From Bacteroidales bacterium (GTDB lineage: Bacteria > Bacteroidota > Bacteroidia > Bacteroidales > FEN-979): a stretch of DNA of 64,000 nt. This document shows, one piece after another, positions 27,116 to 36,781 of this stretch (its first letter is position 1; every line of letters begins with the position of its first letter). A program made the position numbers and the translations under genes. Location of the stretch: assembly GCA_023229525.1 (NCBI GenBank), contig JALNZC010000020.1, positions 7,658 to 71,657 on the forward strand, read 5' to 3'. The notes under the pieces were generated by a model. It had not been told where the DNA came from, made no database searches, and worked only from the letters and a program-made list of their open reading frames with translations.

Positions 27116-28387
27116 TCATGCTACTTTAGGAACTTTCTTTCCAAAGCTCAGATCGGCCAGGTCACGGCGGCGCGGGGTATAGGTTCCGTCGGCGATTTCG
27201 CGCGACACAACCCGGTTGATCAGGTTAAACATCTTCATGGTCTGGGGTTCATCTTTATAAAAGGTATCCCATGCATATTGGTAAAGTTCAGCCAATCTTT
27301 CGGCAGGCATATGTTTGGGATGATAAACCACTTTACCTGCATTATAATGATTCCAGTCGGTATCGAAAATCCTGTTTTGTTTAAGCAGATCGCTGTAAGC
27401 TTTGGTATGCGGAAATGGAGCAAGTACCGTAAATTCGGCAAGATCCAGATCAATTTCCAGCAGAAAATCGATCAGCCTTTTTATGTCGTCCTCGGTTTGA
27501 TTGTCAAGTCCGAGCAGGATCGTGCCTTCCACAGCGATGCCATAATCGTGGTATTGTTTAATGCGGTTCCGGATATAATCGGAAGTGTCAAACACAGCCT
27601 GATAAACATACCATGCACCAGCCTGTGCTGCCAGGTCGAGGACCTCGTCTTTATCTTCAATGGTATGACTTACCCACTTTTTTTTCAGGGGGATCATGGC
27701 TTTAAAAAGATCTTTTTCCCATTGGGTATCGAGGGCCAACGAGTTATCGACGATAAATAGCCGGTTATTATCCATTTGTGAAAGTTCTTCCACAACCCGG
27801 TCGATCGGGCGTGGACGGAATCCGCGACCTCCCAGATAACGTACGGCACAAGGATAACAATCATAAACACATCCGCGGGAGGCGTGAAAGAGATCGACCA
27901 TACGGAACCCTTTATGATAGTACAAGTCTTTTTTCAGGATATCTCGTCTGGCCGGTCCGATAAGCTTCATTTCGGGCGGTTTGTTCAGGTAGTTATAGAT
28001 CTTTTTAAGATCATTATTATGAAAATCCTGGAAAACCTGGTTCAAACGTCCTTCCACTTCACCAAGAAAAACCGAATCAGCATGAAGTATGGTTTCATCA
28101 GCGTGAAGCATGGTGGAGATACCTCCGAAAATAACTTTCTTGCCTAATTTACGGTACTGCCGGGCAATTTCCCAACCCCTTTTCACCTGGGTGGTGAGCA
28201 TCATTGATATGCCGACAAAATCAGGGCTATCATCGATCACAAGGTCTTCTACGTTTTCATCCGTGAAATCCACTTCGACATTTTGGGGAATCTCCGCTGC
28301 CATGACCACAGGTCCATGAGGTGGCAAATTAAAGATTGTCTGACCTTCGAGTTTCTCCCAGCGTGGATATATCAGTTTGAACTTCAT
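27116..28387 (-). CDS. B12-binding-type radical SAM protein (1 of 4)
   Basis: This 423-residue protein has an N-terminal cobalamin-binding-like Rossmann region (about 1-130, with VGISMMLTTQVKRGWEIARQ and VIFGGISTMLHADE). The radical SAM core follows, its cluster-binding CxxxCxxC present as CVYDCYPC near residue 172, and then RGFRPRPIDRVVEEL. The canonical DxHxxG B12 ligand is not evident. Such enzymes use a 4Fe-4S cluster and SAM, with or without B12, for methylation, cyclisation or C-C chemistry at unactivated carbons. It overlaps the C45 gene by 4 bp. The substrate is unknown and likely an ACP-bound or lipid intermediate. Confidence 0.8.
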   Translation of the reverse strand: MKFKLIYPRWEKLEGQTIFNLPPHGPVVMAAEIPQNVEVDFTDENVEDLVIDDSPDFVGISMMLTTQVKRGWEIARQYRKLGKKVIFGGISTMLHADETILHADSVFLGEVEGRLNQVFQDFHNNDLKKIYNYLNKPPEMKLIGPARRDILKKDLYYHKGFRMVDLFHASRGCVYDCYPCAVRYLGGRGFRPRPIDRVVEELSQMDNNRLFIVDNSLALDTQWEKDLFKAMIPLKKKWVSHTIEDKDEVLDLAAQAGAWYVYQAVFDTSDYIRNRIKQYHDYGIAVEGTILLGLDNQTEDDIKRLIDFLLEIDLDLAEFTVLAPFPHTKAYSDLLKQNRIFDTDWNHYNAGKVVYHPKHMPAERLAELYQYAWDTFYKDEPQTMKMFNLINRVVSREIADGTYTPRRRDLADLSFGKKVPKVA

Positions 28388-30096
28388 CCGTTAATTTTTC
28401 TAATTTGAACGATACATTCGGCCAGTTTTTTTATGATGTCCTTTTTCTCATTCCACCGGGGTATTATTTTTGAAAGGGCCACCCGGTATGCTGTTTCAGC
28501 CTCAGACCACCGACCCATCTTGAAATAATAATCCCCGATCAGGGAATGCACCTCATAATATCCGGGGTTCGAGTTTCTGAATTCATCAATAAAAGAACCC
28601 GACACCGGAACCGGAGGATCATTCCGAAGCAGTTGTTTAATTTTTATCCGCATCTCCTTAAAGTGCAGAAACTGCCAATAATCTGATGAATTAAGGAATG
28701 GATCCGCGGGAATGGTCTTCTCATTAACCGAAATTTCCACCTTCCGCTTTAACCCGGCAAATTTATGAAAAATTTCATAGAGGTCATAACATACATATTT
28801 GCCAAGTTGCCAGGGGTTCGTGGATATCCATACCTGCAATTGTGAAGGCTTGAAAATGATGGAATGGTGGGCAATCAGCTGGTTCATGGCTTTTTCATTT
28901 CCATAGCCAAGGTCAGCATTGTTGAGTCCTTTTTGATCGCGAAGGACGACAGCGACATCCTGATAATCCATTGGAACGGCATTGGTTATGTCCTGGACGA
29001 GCCTTTTATAGCGGTAAACCGAAGCATTCTCCGCTTTGTTGCTGATGTTAAGAGGATCATCAGCAAATGTCGGGGATTGAAAATGATTGGCACAGGCAAT
29101 ATAATTTGATGAGGGAAGGACCAGGTCAATTTTAAAAGGTGATTTTTCGATAATTCCGGCCATGTTTTCTTTACCTGATCCGATAAGGATGGATTCCGAA
29201 ACGAAGGTCTTTCTTTTTTGTGCAATGGCATAAGCTTCCTGCAGGTTGGCAGCATATTGCAGGATTTCGCGAGCTACGATGGAAATGGGAGTTCGTGCCG
29301 ACCAGGGGATTTCAGATTTTGCAGCATTGATGGTTACCGTTAGTCCGGCTTCATTCATACCGGATATGGTGCCGATCATCCCGCCCCAGGTCACCATCAT
29401 AAAGCCGTAACCTTTATCAGGTTTCTCAAAACATATGATTTTATTTTCCGCAAATTCATCGCCCATATAAAAATCGAAATTACGTCCGATAACCAGTTCG
29501 CCATCTTTTGATTTATCTCCCCAGACGCCGAAACTCGTGCAACCCACAAGGCTGAGGTCCTGAATGGCATGACCGATATCATGTGCAGAATGATAATTGA
29601 GCATCCGCTGGTATCGGGAACCGATAAAATCATACTGATGGGAAGCCGAAAGTGAGATCCCGAAAATTTCGAGTTTATATTCTTCCGGAATATACTTATC
29701 CAGATCGCGGTTAAACCAATAGATAAAATATTTTAAAAACCGGAGGTAATTATCCGATGGAATCATTTCCCTGATACGGCTGATAAATGCTTTTTCCTGG
29801 GCGGCTATAAGATATTTGGAAAGTTTTCCATTGATAACGCCGCGTTCGAAAGGTTTTCCTTCGAGATACATTTCCCAGAGTCCGGAATTGCTTTTCTTCA
29901 ACCAGTTTGGACCCAGGATATAGAAATCGGGTTCGGGATTGTTTACAATAAGGATAGTATCTGCAAAACTATCCGGTGCCGGGGGTTGAATTACCGTAGC
30001 AAAATGAAACCAAAACCCCATCGAAAGAAGAATTCCTGCAATGATCAATAGGATGATTCCAAAAATTTTTATCCTATTTCGTTTCTTGTCATGCAT
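28384..30096 (-). CDS. C45-type Ntn-hydrolase/acyltransferase with C-terminal TPR-like helices
   Basis: This 570-residue protein has an N-terminal membrane anchor (about 10-35). The autoproteolytic C45/acyl-coenzyme A:6-APA acyltransferase domain has the putative N-terminal nucleophile Cys186 in LVGCTSFGVWG, followed by GRNFDFYMGDEF and GGMIGTISGMNEAGLTVTINA. The preceding about 185 residues would be the pro-chain. A C-terminal TPR-like helix pair (YYEVHSLIGDYYFKMGRWSE) closes the protein. Homologues occur in flexirubin-type loci, presumably for acyl transfer or amide/ester cleavage at the periplasmic face. It overlaps the FAD oxidoreductase gene by 8 bp upstream and the radical SAM gene by 4 bp downstream. 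Confidence 0.8.
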   Translation of the reverse strand: MHDKKRNRIKIFGIILLIIAGILLSMGFWFHFATVIQPPAPDSFADTILIVNNPEPDFYILGPNWLKKSNSGLWEMYLEGKPFERGVINGKLSKYLIAAQEKAFISRIREMIPSDNYLRFLKYFIYWFNRDLDKYIPEEYKLEIFGISLSASHQYDFIGSRYQRMLNYHSAHDIGHAIQDLSLVGCTSFGVWGDKSKDGELVIGRNFDFYMGDEFAENKIICFEKPDKGYGFMMVTWGGMIGTISGMNEAGLTVTINAAKSEIPWSARTPISIVAREILQYAANLQEAYAIAQKRKTFVSESILIGSGKENMAGIIEKSPFKIDLVLPSSNYIACANHFQSPTFADDPLNISNKAENASVYRYKRLVQDITNAVPMDYQDVAVVLRDQKGLNNADLGYGNEKAMNQLIAHHSIIFKPSQLQVWISTNPWQLGKYVCYDLYEIFHKFAGLKRKVEISVNEKTIPADPFLNSSDYWQFLHFKEMRIKIKQLLRNDPPVPVSGSFIDEFRNSNPGYYEVHSLIGDYYFKMGRWSEAETAYRVALSKIIPRWNEKKDIIKKLAECIVQIRKING

Positions 30097-31618
30097 CCTT
30101 GATTTTCTTTACCAGATATTCCAATCCAAGAATTTCACCGCAAGTCATTACCGAACCGATAGTAACACCCAAAGCACCATGAAGGTTTATATTTTGACCT
30201 GTGAAATAGAGTCCCGGAATCTTGGTTTTTGGAAGAATGGTGGTCAGTAACGGGTCCCGCCAATCTTTCCGGATACCATACATGGAACCCCCGGGAGTCC
30301 CTGTAAAATCGCGCCAGGTAAGCGGAGTTGAAGACTCCATATGGGAGATAGCCGATCGGATGCCGGGATATTTTTTTTCAACGAGCTGTAATAATTTTGC
30401 TGCTTTTTCTTCCTTGAACCCGATATATTCTTTTCCCCTCTGACCAGTAATGGTATTTTCCCATTTTCTGACTTCACCAAAATTCATATAGGTCAGGATA
30501 GTGACTGTATCGGCAAAGCGTTGATCCTGCGAATGGCAGGCGGTCGAGAGCATGTACATGGCTGGCCAGGAAGGGTTGGCATCATCACTTTCGCTCCATA
30601 CATCACCTGTTTCATGGTGGTAATAATTATAATTCAGGTAAGGGAATGATCCGGATTTTACCACAAGATAAAGGATAAATGAAGATGCTGTATCATCCAA
30701 CCGGGATATTCTCTCCCTGTATGCCGGCCGGACCATTTTTTCAGGTAACATTGAGAGGGTTGTACGTGGATGGATGGCTGAGATCAGACTGGTTGAAAGA
30801 TATTGTTCTTTATTAATGGTTCCAACCAAAAATTGCTTGTTTATATGATCAATGCTAATCGCTTCATGTCCTGTTAGCACTGTACCTCCCTGGACGGTTA
30901 TGTTTTCCACCAGAATTTTCGAAATCTGGTCGCTTCCACCGATTACACGAAATGCGCCCGAAATGAAGGAGTGGTTGATCAGTGTTGCCAAATGGAGTGG
31001 AGCCGCCCGGTTACCGGCATAAAGGAAATTATTACCAGCGAGTACCGAAGAAAGGTGGACGTTGGATACTGGATACTGGATCCCGGATGAAAAATTTTGG
31101 TAAAAATCAAAAGCGCTTTGCGTTGTATAGTGCGTTCCGTAATGATTTCCAGGCTGTTCAAGATTATATAAATTATTTAAGTTATTTAAGTTATATAAGG
31201 GGAATGCAGAGACAATTTCATTCAGCGTCAGGATATAGTTGTCGAGCGTATGCTTTGACTGAGGGAAGTAAGGAGATAATTGTGATGTGAAATTTTCAAA
31301 ACCCTGTGCCAACGGATATTCAAGATCACCGAAACCAATCCTGTCAAAACCATCCTGATCCAGTTTTTTCAAGGAGAGGGTATCTGTGAGACCAAAGTAT
31401 TTCCAATAACGATGAAGAGTCTGACCGGGGTTTAATCCACCAATGTAGTGAATGCCGGTTTCAAATTTATGACCTTGACGGGTGAAGTTCTGTAAATTTC
31501 CGCCGGGTGAATGATGTTTTTCAAGAATACAAACCTTCAAGCCTTCTTTAGCCAGGATATAGCCGCACAGTAATCCACCGAGCCCCGAACCGATAATGAT
31601 GACGTCGAATTTATGCAT
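30089..31618 (-). CDS. Phytoene-desaturase-like FAD oxidoreductase
   Basis: I start this protein of about 509 residues at ATG 31618 (MHKFDVIIIGSGLGG), where the family begins; an upstream TTG-started extension would overlap the MMPL gene deeply. The dinucleotide fold GSGLGGLLCGYILA is followed by LEKHHSPGGNLQNF. The C-terminal FAD-contact motif is GLYFTGQNINLHGALGVTIG. CrtI/retinol-saturase-type enzymes desaturate or saturate C-C bonds in long polyenes. Two internal stretches (31061-31090 and 31165-31199) are tandem repeat DNA read in frame as YNLNNLNNLYNL and SSGIQYPVSNV. They are probably surface-loop expansions. It overlaps the MMPL gene by 8 bp. Confidence 0.85.
   Translation of the reverse strand: MHKFDVIIIGSGLGGLLCGYILAKEGLKVCILEKHHSPGGNLQNFTRQGHKFETGIHYIGGLNPGQTLHRYWKYFGLTDTLSLKKLDQDGFDRIGFGDLEYPLAQGFENFTSQLSPYFPQSKHTLDNYILTLNEIVSAFPLYNLNNLNNLYNLEQPGNHYGTHYTTQSAFDFYQNFSSGIQYPVSNVHLSSVLAGNNFLYAGNRAAPLHLATLINHSFISGAFRVIGGSDQISKILVENITVQGGTVLTGHEAISIDHINKQFLVGTINKEQYLSTSLISAIHPRTTLSMLPEKMVRPAYRERISRLDDTASSFILYLVVKSGSFPYLNYNYYHHETGDVWSESDDANPSWPAMYMLSTACHSQDQRFADTVTILTYMNFGEVRKWENTITGQRGKEYIGFKEEKAAKLLQLVEKKYPGIRSAISHMESSTPLTWRDFTGTPGGSMYGIRKDWRDPLLTTILPKTKIPGLYFTGQNINLHGALGVTIGSVMTCGEILGLEYLVKKIKDA
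31061..31090. repeat. GGATACT tandem plus GGATCCCGGATGAA element inside the FAD enzyme gene
   Basis: Two copies of TGGATAC precede GGATCCCGGATGAA. The latter 14-mer recurs exactly in the N-terminal part of the dehydrogenase gene (43637-43650). In both genes the minus-strand reading encodes SSGIQ. Confidence 0.8.
31165..31199. repeat. AT-rich 9-bp in-frame tandem repeat inside the FAD enzyme gene
   Basis: Units of TTATTTAAG and near variants repeat about four times. They are read on the minus strand as a YNLNNLNNLYNL loop. A 9-bp period keeps the frame. Confidence 0.75.
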
Positions 31619-34600
31619 ATCGGATAATAAACAAATTATTCGAAGTAACCTTTTTATTATCGATAACTTCCATTTGCATACCATAATCCCCGGCAATTTG
31701 ACGGATTTTCTCGGCAGAGGTAAAGTATAGTTCTCTATCGGTATTTTGAATCTTATTGAAGCCGGTTCGTGTCGAAAAAAGTTCTGTCATCACCGATTTT
31801 TTATGACGGTGCTTTAGTTCAGAATTGGCCTCACGGATGAGTACGGTCCCACCGGGAATAAGATTTGAAAAGCATTTCCTTAAGAGGCTTTCCTGTTTTT
31901 CAAACGCAAGATAATGAAGGATGTCGCTGAGTAAAAATCCGTTATGAGGGGTTATAGCATAATCGCTCACATCGGCACAGAAAAACCTGATCCGGTCATT
32001 CTTTGAATAGCAATTCGCGGCAACGGAGATTTTCCCGGTATCATAATCTATTCCGGTAATTGATCGTGTATCGCTGGTAAACATCAGCATATATGAAATA
32101 AACCCATAACCGCATCCGAGATCTAGGATTTGACCCTGGCGTGGCATGATCCGGTTGTAGATCTCGTAATCGTCTTCCAGCTTCAGTTTTGTACGCATAT
32201 ACCATTCCAGGATGGGACCTTTCAGAACGTAGTTCAGGGCAAGTTTCCTCCGGTAATAGTGGGCATTTCCTTCTTCGGCCTTAAAAGCGGCATACCTGGT
32301 GTAATAAAATTGGCGGAACTGACGTGCTTTTTCCTGGTATGTAGTTCCAAAGGAAGTGTCATCACAGGCAACCCGTGGAAGTATCTTCATCCGGAAGCTG
32401 TTGGGCCTGCCCCAGAAGCTGCCTTTTTCAAGGAAATCGCCGGTTCCAAAGACCATGATGGGTAGAATATCAATCTGAAGTTTTTCAGCGAGGTAAAAAG
32501 CACCCCGGTGAAATCGTTGAATTTTTTGATCGGTTGACCGGTGGCCTTCCGGAAAAATCAAGATAGAGTAACCTTCCTTGATTTTTGTTCGAAGTGGTTC
32601 CAGAATGTTTTCAATTCCCGAATCTGCATTGACATAACCGGCAAGTTTGGCAATCGGGCCGAAAATGGGCGATTTATAAACCCAGGTTGTGGTGAGGATG
32701 AGAATTTTCGGGGACAATCTGAGAAATGCCGGGGTCTCAATGAGGCTCTGATGGTTGCTTATGATGATGGCCGGCCGGGTAAAATCCTCTCCGGGTTCGT
32801 TGATAAGTTTACGATCGAAAGCAAAGGTAAAAGCGATATATGCTTTGGTAAGCCGGGAAAAGAGATGATGGAAAATCAACTCCTTCTTCTTTCGTCTGAC
32901 CGGAAGAAAGAGGTTGATCAAAACTCCGATAACCATCATAATAAAGGCAATAAGCACGATGTTTCCCCATGTTATAAAGGTTTTGATCACAATGCGTAAT
33001 GTGACAGGAAATTTGCTTTTTCTTTTCCGAGATAAAATCAATCCGTCGAACAGAAGGGGGAGTACCATAAAAGAGAGAACCACGACCAGGATAATGCCAA
33101 TAATAGAGATGAGGGCGATGGAGTTCAATGCCGGATGGCGGGCAAAAAACAGCGCTCCCACACCGAAAAGCGTCGTGATTGAGGAAAGGATTACCGACAC
33201 TTTATATCCGGTTAAATCAGCAATGCCAGTTTTGTAGAATTGTTGCAATCCACGCATCATGAGAATACTGTAATCGACCCCCAATCCGAAAATAAACGAG
33301 GAGATGATGATGTTAAATATGTTAAACCGGATACCGGTAAGGCCCATGAATCCAAGGGTAATAAGCCAACTTAAGTACATTGGCATGGCAGTAATGAGGC
33401 CTAACCCTAACCGGCCGAAGGAAATCACCAGAAGCATTGTGACAAAAATCATCGACAGTTTAACCAACAAATCGAAATCGAGTTTCACATTCTCGACGAA
33501 TTGCAAAGTCAGACTTTGTTTATCAAATAAAGCAACATCAGATTGAACCGGAAGGGTTTTATAAACAGCCGGTATATTTTCCTCATTCACTTTCAGGATG
33601 ACCGGAGCTAAGATTTTTTGAGGGGTAATGGTCAGCCAACCGGCGATCATGGGGTTATTCATAAGCGCTTCATCGTTGGCCGGCAAGGGTTGAAAAGAAT
33701 GGCCGAGCAGATCGAAAAAGGCGTCAAATGCATCAGCTTTGAACGCGTTTCTTTTCGAGGCATCCAATATCGTACTATGCAACTGCTGTTTTCGTTCTGT
33801 AGTCCAGAATGCATTCCATCTATTAATTTTCAACTGTTGAAGGGAATCGGATTGCAACAGGGGCCCGGCGCCGGAACTTCCACTGATCATCCCTTTATTT
33901 TGCATTGATTGAACAAAAACCTCCATTCTTTCCTTGTTTTGGAGGGCTTTTTCGATGGATGGACCAGTAGAAACCAGGTAGATGTTTTTCAACTTATAAT
34001 CGCCTATTTTATTCAGGGTCGATTCTGTTTTTGCCAGCCGTGGTGTTATAAAACTCAGGGATGCTATATTTTTTTCAAACGCTACGCGGTTTGCAAAGAA
34101 AAGACTGACTATCAATACAACTCCCAGGAAAACCATCAAAGGAACACTTTTGTCAAACCGGAAGGCAGCCAGCCTGTCAACCAGATTATAGTTTGTCCGG
34201 AATGGTTTTTTCCCATCAATGAATGAAAGAAAATGGGGTAAAATGATCAGGGCAAAGAAAGCTGCTCCAAGTACGCTTATGGCCGCAAACCAACCCAGAT
34301 CGTGCAGTACTCCGGAATTGAGAAAAATCAGACATAAGAATGCCCCCGCTGTAGTAAGACTGCACAAAACAATGGTGAGCGACATCTCTTTCAGTAAGGC
34401 TTCCATTTCGCTTTTCCTCCGATACATGTTGACCATGTAAAGGGTATAATCCACGATCAATCCCAGGATCACCGATCCGATACCCAATGAAATGGCAGAG
34501 ATGGCGCCTTTGGTAATTGAAAGAACCGCCAGGGAAAGTCCGCCACCGAATAGAGCGGGCAGCAATCCAAGTAAGGGAACAAGCAAACTTCGGAAATACC

Positions 34601-35468
34601 AACCGATCAAGAGAAAGATAAGGACTATGGCAATGGCCAGGGTCAGGGTTATATCTTTTTTCAGCTGAACGGCATTGGATACAGCCACGGGCATGCTTCC
34701 GAAATACCCGATTTCAAATCCGGAATGATCTCCGGAACACAGCGTATTGATAATTTTATCCATTCCATTCACAAGTCTGGTGTTCCGTGATGTCTCATTG
34801 GATGGATTAGATGGGACGACAAACAGTAGCAAATGGCGCAAATCCTTTGAAAATACACATCCATCGTAAATTTCATAATTGCCATCTACCTGCAAGGATC
34901 GCAACTTATTAAGGGCGATGTTTGAAAATCCAAGCGGATCCTGTTGAATCTGTTTACGGAGCGCCATACCCGCAGGCGTAGTAAGTATTTTGAAATTTTT
35001 TTCAATGGATTTCCCAACGGATACGGGTGATAAGAGGCTATCCATCTGTGCATAATCTGCTTCATCATAAAACGACGGTAAGTGTCTAATCACCAATTCC
35101 CTGAGCGACATCATCAAAGTGTCGGAGGTTTGAAATACGATACTGCGGATAAAAGAAGTATCGAAATGTGCATTCAGTGAATCAACAAATTGGTGTCCTA
35201 ATCCTATCAGCGCTTCCGGATCCGGTTTGGCAAGAGAATCACTCCGTGTTATATCAACAACGAATTTATCAGCCAGTTTCAGATTTTTAACTGCAAACCC
35301 GGTGAGATTGGTTTTTCCGTCACGCCCCATGGTTTGGGTAATATCTTCTTCAAAACGGATCCTGAAAGCAAAAAAAATGACAGCAGCAATAAAAATCAGG
35401 AGTAAAGTGGAAAATATAAATCTTCGTTTGTGGAAAAAGCGATATATAAAAATGAAAAGATCAGACAT
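31611..35468 (-). CDS. MMPL/RND exporter fused to LPLAT acyltransferase and methyltransferase
   Basis: This 1285-residue protein has three domains. Residues about 1-810 form an RND/MMPL-type exporter: an N-terminal helix, a periplasmic domain, a first helix bundle (about 275-430, GLIVDYTLYMVN), a second periplasmic domain and a second bundle (about 670-815, FGLGVDYSILMM). Residues about 830-1060 form a lysophospholipid acyltransferase-like domain with NHQSLIE near 904 and FPEGHRS; the usual HX4D reads HX4E here. Residues about 1090-1285 form a class I methyltransferase with LDLGCGYGFISYM near 1113. The fusion suggests that acyl transfer to a lipid, methylation and export are coupled. Components are known from flexirubin/aryl-polyene loci. 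Confidence 0.88.
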   Translation of the reverse strand: MSDLFIFIYRFFHKRRFIFSTLLLIFIAAVIFFAFRIRFEEDITQTMGRDGKTNLTGFAVKNLKLADKFVVDITRSDSLAKPDPEALIGLGHQFVDSLNAHFDTSFIRSIVFQTSDTLMMSLRELVIRHLPSFYDEADYAQMDSLLSPVSVGKSIEKNFKILTTPAGMALRKQIQQDPLGFSNIALNKLRSLQVDGNYEIYDGCVFSKDLRHLLLFVVPSNPSNETSRNTRLVNGMDKIINTLCSGDHSGFEIGYFGSMPVAVSNAVQLKKDITLTLAIAIVLIFLLIGWYFRSLLVPLLGLLPALFGGGLSLAVLSITKGAISAISLGIGSVILGLIVDYTLYMVNMYRRKSEMEALLKEMSLTIVLCSLTTAGAFLCLIFLNSGVLHDLGWFAAISVLGAAFFALIILPHFLSFIDGKKPFRTNYNLVDRLAAFRFDKSVPLMVFLGVVLIVSLFFANRVAFEKNIASLSFITPRLAKTESTLNKIGDYKLKNIYLVSTGPSIEKALQNKERMEVFVQSMQNKGMISGSSGAGPLLQSDSLQQLKINRWNAFWTTERKQQLHSTILDASKRNAFKADAFDAFFDLLGHSFQPLPANDEALMNNPMIAGWLTITPQKILAPVILKVNEENIPAVYKTLPVQSDVALFDKQSLTLQFVENVKLDFDLLVKLSMIFVTMLLVISFGRLGLGLITAMPMYLSWLITLGFMGLTGIRFNIFNIIISSFIFGLGVDYSILMMRGLQQFYKTGIADLTGYKVSVILSSITTLFGVGALFFARHPALNSIALISIIGIILVVVLSFMVLPLLFDGLILSRKRKSKFPVTLRIVIKTFITWGNIVLIAFIMMVIGVLINLFLPVRRKKKELIFHHLFSRLTKAYIAFTFAFDRKLINEPGEDFTRPAIIISNHQSLIETPAFLRLSPKILILTTTWVYKSPIFGPIAKLAGYVNADSGIENILEPLRTKIKEGYSILIFPEGHRSTDQKIQRFHRGAFYLAEKLQIDILPIMVFGTGDFLEKGSFWGRPNSFRMKILPRVACDDTSFGTTYQEKARQFRQFYYTRYAAFKAEEGNAHYYRRKLALNYVLKGPILEWYMRTKLKLEDDYEIYNRIMPRQGQILDLGCGYGFISYMLMFTSDTRSITGIDYDTGKISVAANCYSKNDRIRFFCADVSDYAITPHNGFLLSDILHYLAFEKQESLLRKCFSNLIPGGTVLIREANSELKHRHKKSVMTELFSTRTGFNKIQNTDRELYFTSAEKIRQIAGDYGMQMEVIDNKKVTSNNLFIIRYA

Positions 35469-35482
35469 GCCTGTAGCCCATC

Positions 35483-36679
35483 TTATTTAACAGGAATTTC
35501 TCGTTTTCGAAAAATGGACAAGATAACATAGGTAATGGTTCCCAGTATAAGCGCCAGAATGAATCCCAAGACCAGGCTCCCTAAAAGATATTGGATCAGG
35601 TTATCTTTTAACCATTGTAAACCAAATTCATTGGAAAATTTCACGGCGGATTCCTGAATACCAAGGATCCATCCTCCGGTTATATATGACAAATATAATA
35701 TCAGCGGAAGCAATGGCGGGATGCTGATATTCGAAGCGAGAACAGCGACAAATTTGTTGAGCCGGAATAAATGGGCCGTACCGAAAGCTGCTACCATCTG
35801 CCAGCCCCAGATGGGCATGACACCCATAAACATACCCAAAGCAAGGGATATGGAAATTTTGGAATTACTATCTGCACTCTTCATGATATATTCATCAACG
35901 ACCTCCCTGAAAGTCTTTTTTCTCAATCTTTTCAGAAAGGATAAAGGGCGACACCAGAGCACACCCATGAAGACAAGAATGGTGTTAGCGATACTCACCC
36001 TGGTAAAGTCCCTGAATTTCCTGAAGTGTGAAACCCTTTCTTCTTTCGGAGCATAATAAATCCTTACAGGCACAGATAAAACATTGACATTCCTCCAGGT
36101 AAGACGAACCAGGACCTCCACTTCAAACTCAAATTTCCGGGAATAGAAATGTTTGATTTTTTTTACTTCATGGAGTGGATAGAGCCGGTAACCTGTTTGA
36201 ACATCTTCGATAGGGTGGCCGGTTTCCACTTTGAACCAGAAATTCGAGAAGCGGTGGCCAAAGTTGCTGGTACCGGGAATGCCATCCTGTGTCATATCCC
36301 GCGCTCCAACAATCATGGTGTCCGGATTATGCCCGATCATTTCAATGAATGAGGGAATATCTTCTACAAAATGCTGACCGTCGCTGTCGATGGTTATGGC
36401 ATAACGGAACTCTTTTTCAATGGCATATGCAAAACCTTTTCTCAATGTCATCCCTTTTCCACAGTTAATCTCATTATGGATAACCATAATTTGGGGAAAA
36501 GTACTGAGAATTTGGCGGGTGTTATCCGTCGATCCGTCATTGACCACGATGATATGCGAGGTATAACTCAGAGCACCCAGAATGACCTTTGCCAGTGTGC
36601 GATCATTGTTGTATGTGGGGATAATGATACAACAACGCAGGTCGGCTATTTTTTGTCGCACCAGGGTCAGGTCGTGCAT
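35483..36679 (-). CDS. Family 2 glycosyltransferase with C-terminal DUF2062 membrane domain
   Basis: This 398-residue protein begins with a GT2 domain (about 15-240): IIPTYNNDRTL, VVNDGSTDNT, and the DxD-type metal motif in TIDSDGQHF. The acceptor-side sequence DVQTGYRLYPLHEV is also present. About 150 residues with three to four membrane helices follow (LGMFMGVMPIWGWQMVAAF...), matching DUF2062. Such fused proteins accompany flexirubin-type loci. It may glycosylate the lipid product, or make a dolichyl/undecaprenyl-type sugar carrier. It is the first minus-strand gene of this half of the cluster, 14 bp from the MMPL fusion, and diverges from the plus-strand radical SAM gene. Confidence 0.85.
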   Translation of the reverse strand: MHDLTLVRQKIADLRCCIIIPTYNNDRTLAKVILGALSYTSHIIVVNDGSTDNTRQILSTFPQIMVIHNEINCGKGMTLRKGFAYAIEKEFRYAITIDSDGQHFVEDIPSFIEMIGHNPDTMIVGARDMTQDGIPGTSNFGHRFSNFWFKVETGHPIEDVQTGYRLYPLHEVKKIKHFYSRKFEFEVEVLVRLTWRNVNVLSVPVRIYYAPKEERVSHFRKFRDFTRVSIANTILVFMGVLWCRPLSFLKRLRKKTFREVVDEYIMKSADSNSKISISLALGMFMGVMPIWGWQMVAAFGTAHLFRLNKFVAVLASNISIPPLLPLILYLSYITGGWILGIQESAVKFSNEFGLQWLKDNLIQYLLGSLVLGFILALILGTITYVILSIFRKREIPVK

Positions 36680-36770
36680 TGCTTATGGCGTTGATAAATG
36701 CGTGTTTGAGACAACAAAAGTAACAAAATTGCCATATTTTCAGTTGATAAACATGATATTGATTTTGAGT

Positions 36771-36778
36771 ATTTTTGC
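36771..36778 (+). promoter_or_regulatory. TAnnTTTG -7 element of the plus-strand radical SAM pair
   Basis: TATTTTTG lies three bases before the ATG at 36782, in a 102-bp divergent spacer. A TTG about 23 bases further upstream could be a -33 box, with spacing slightly too wide. The transcript would be leaderless or nearly so. Confidence 0.4.
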
Positions 36779-36781
36779 TGC

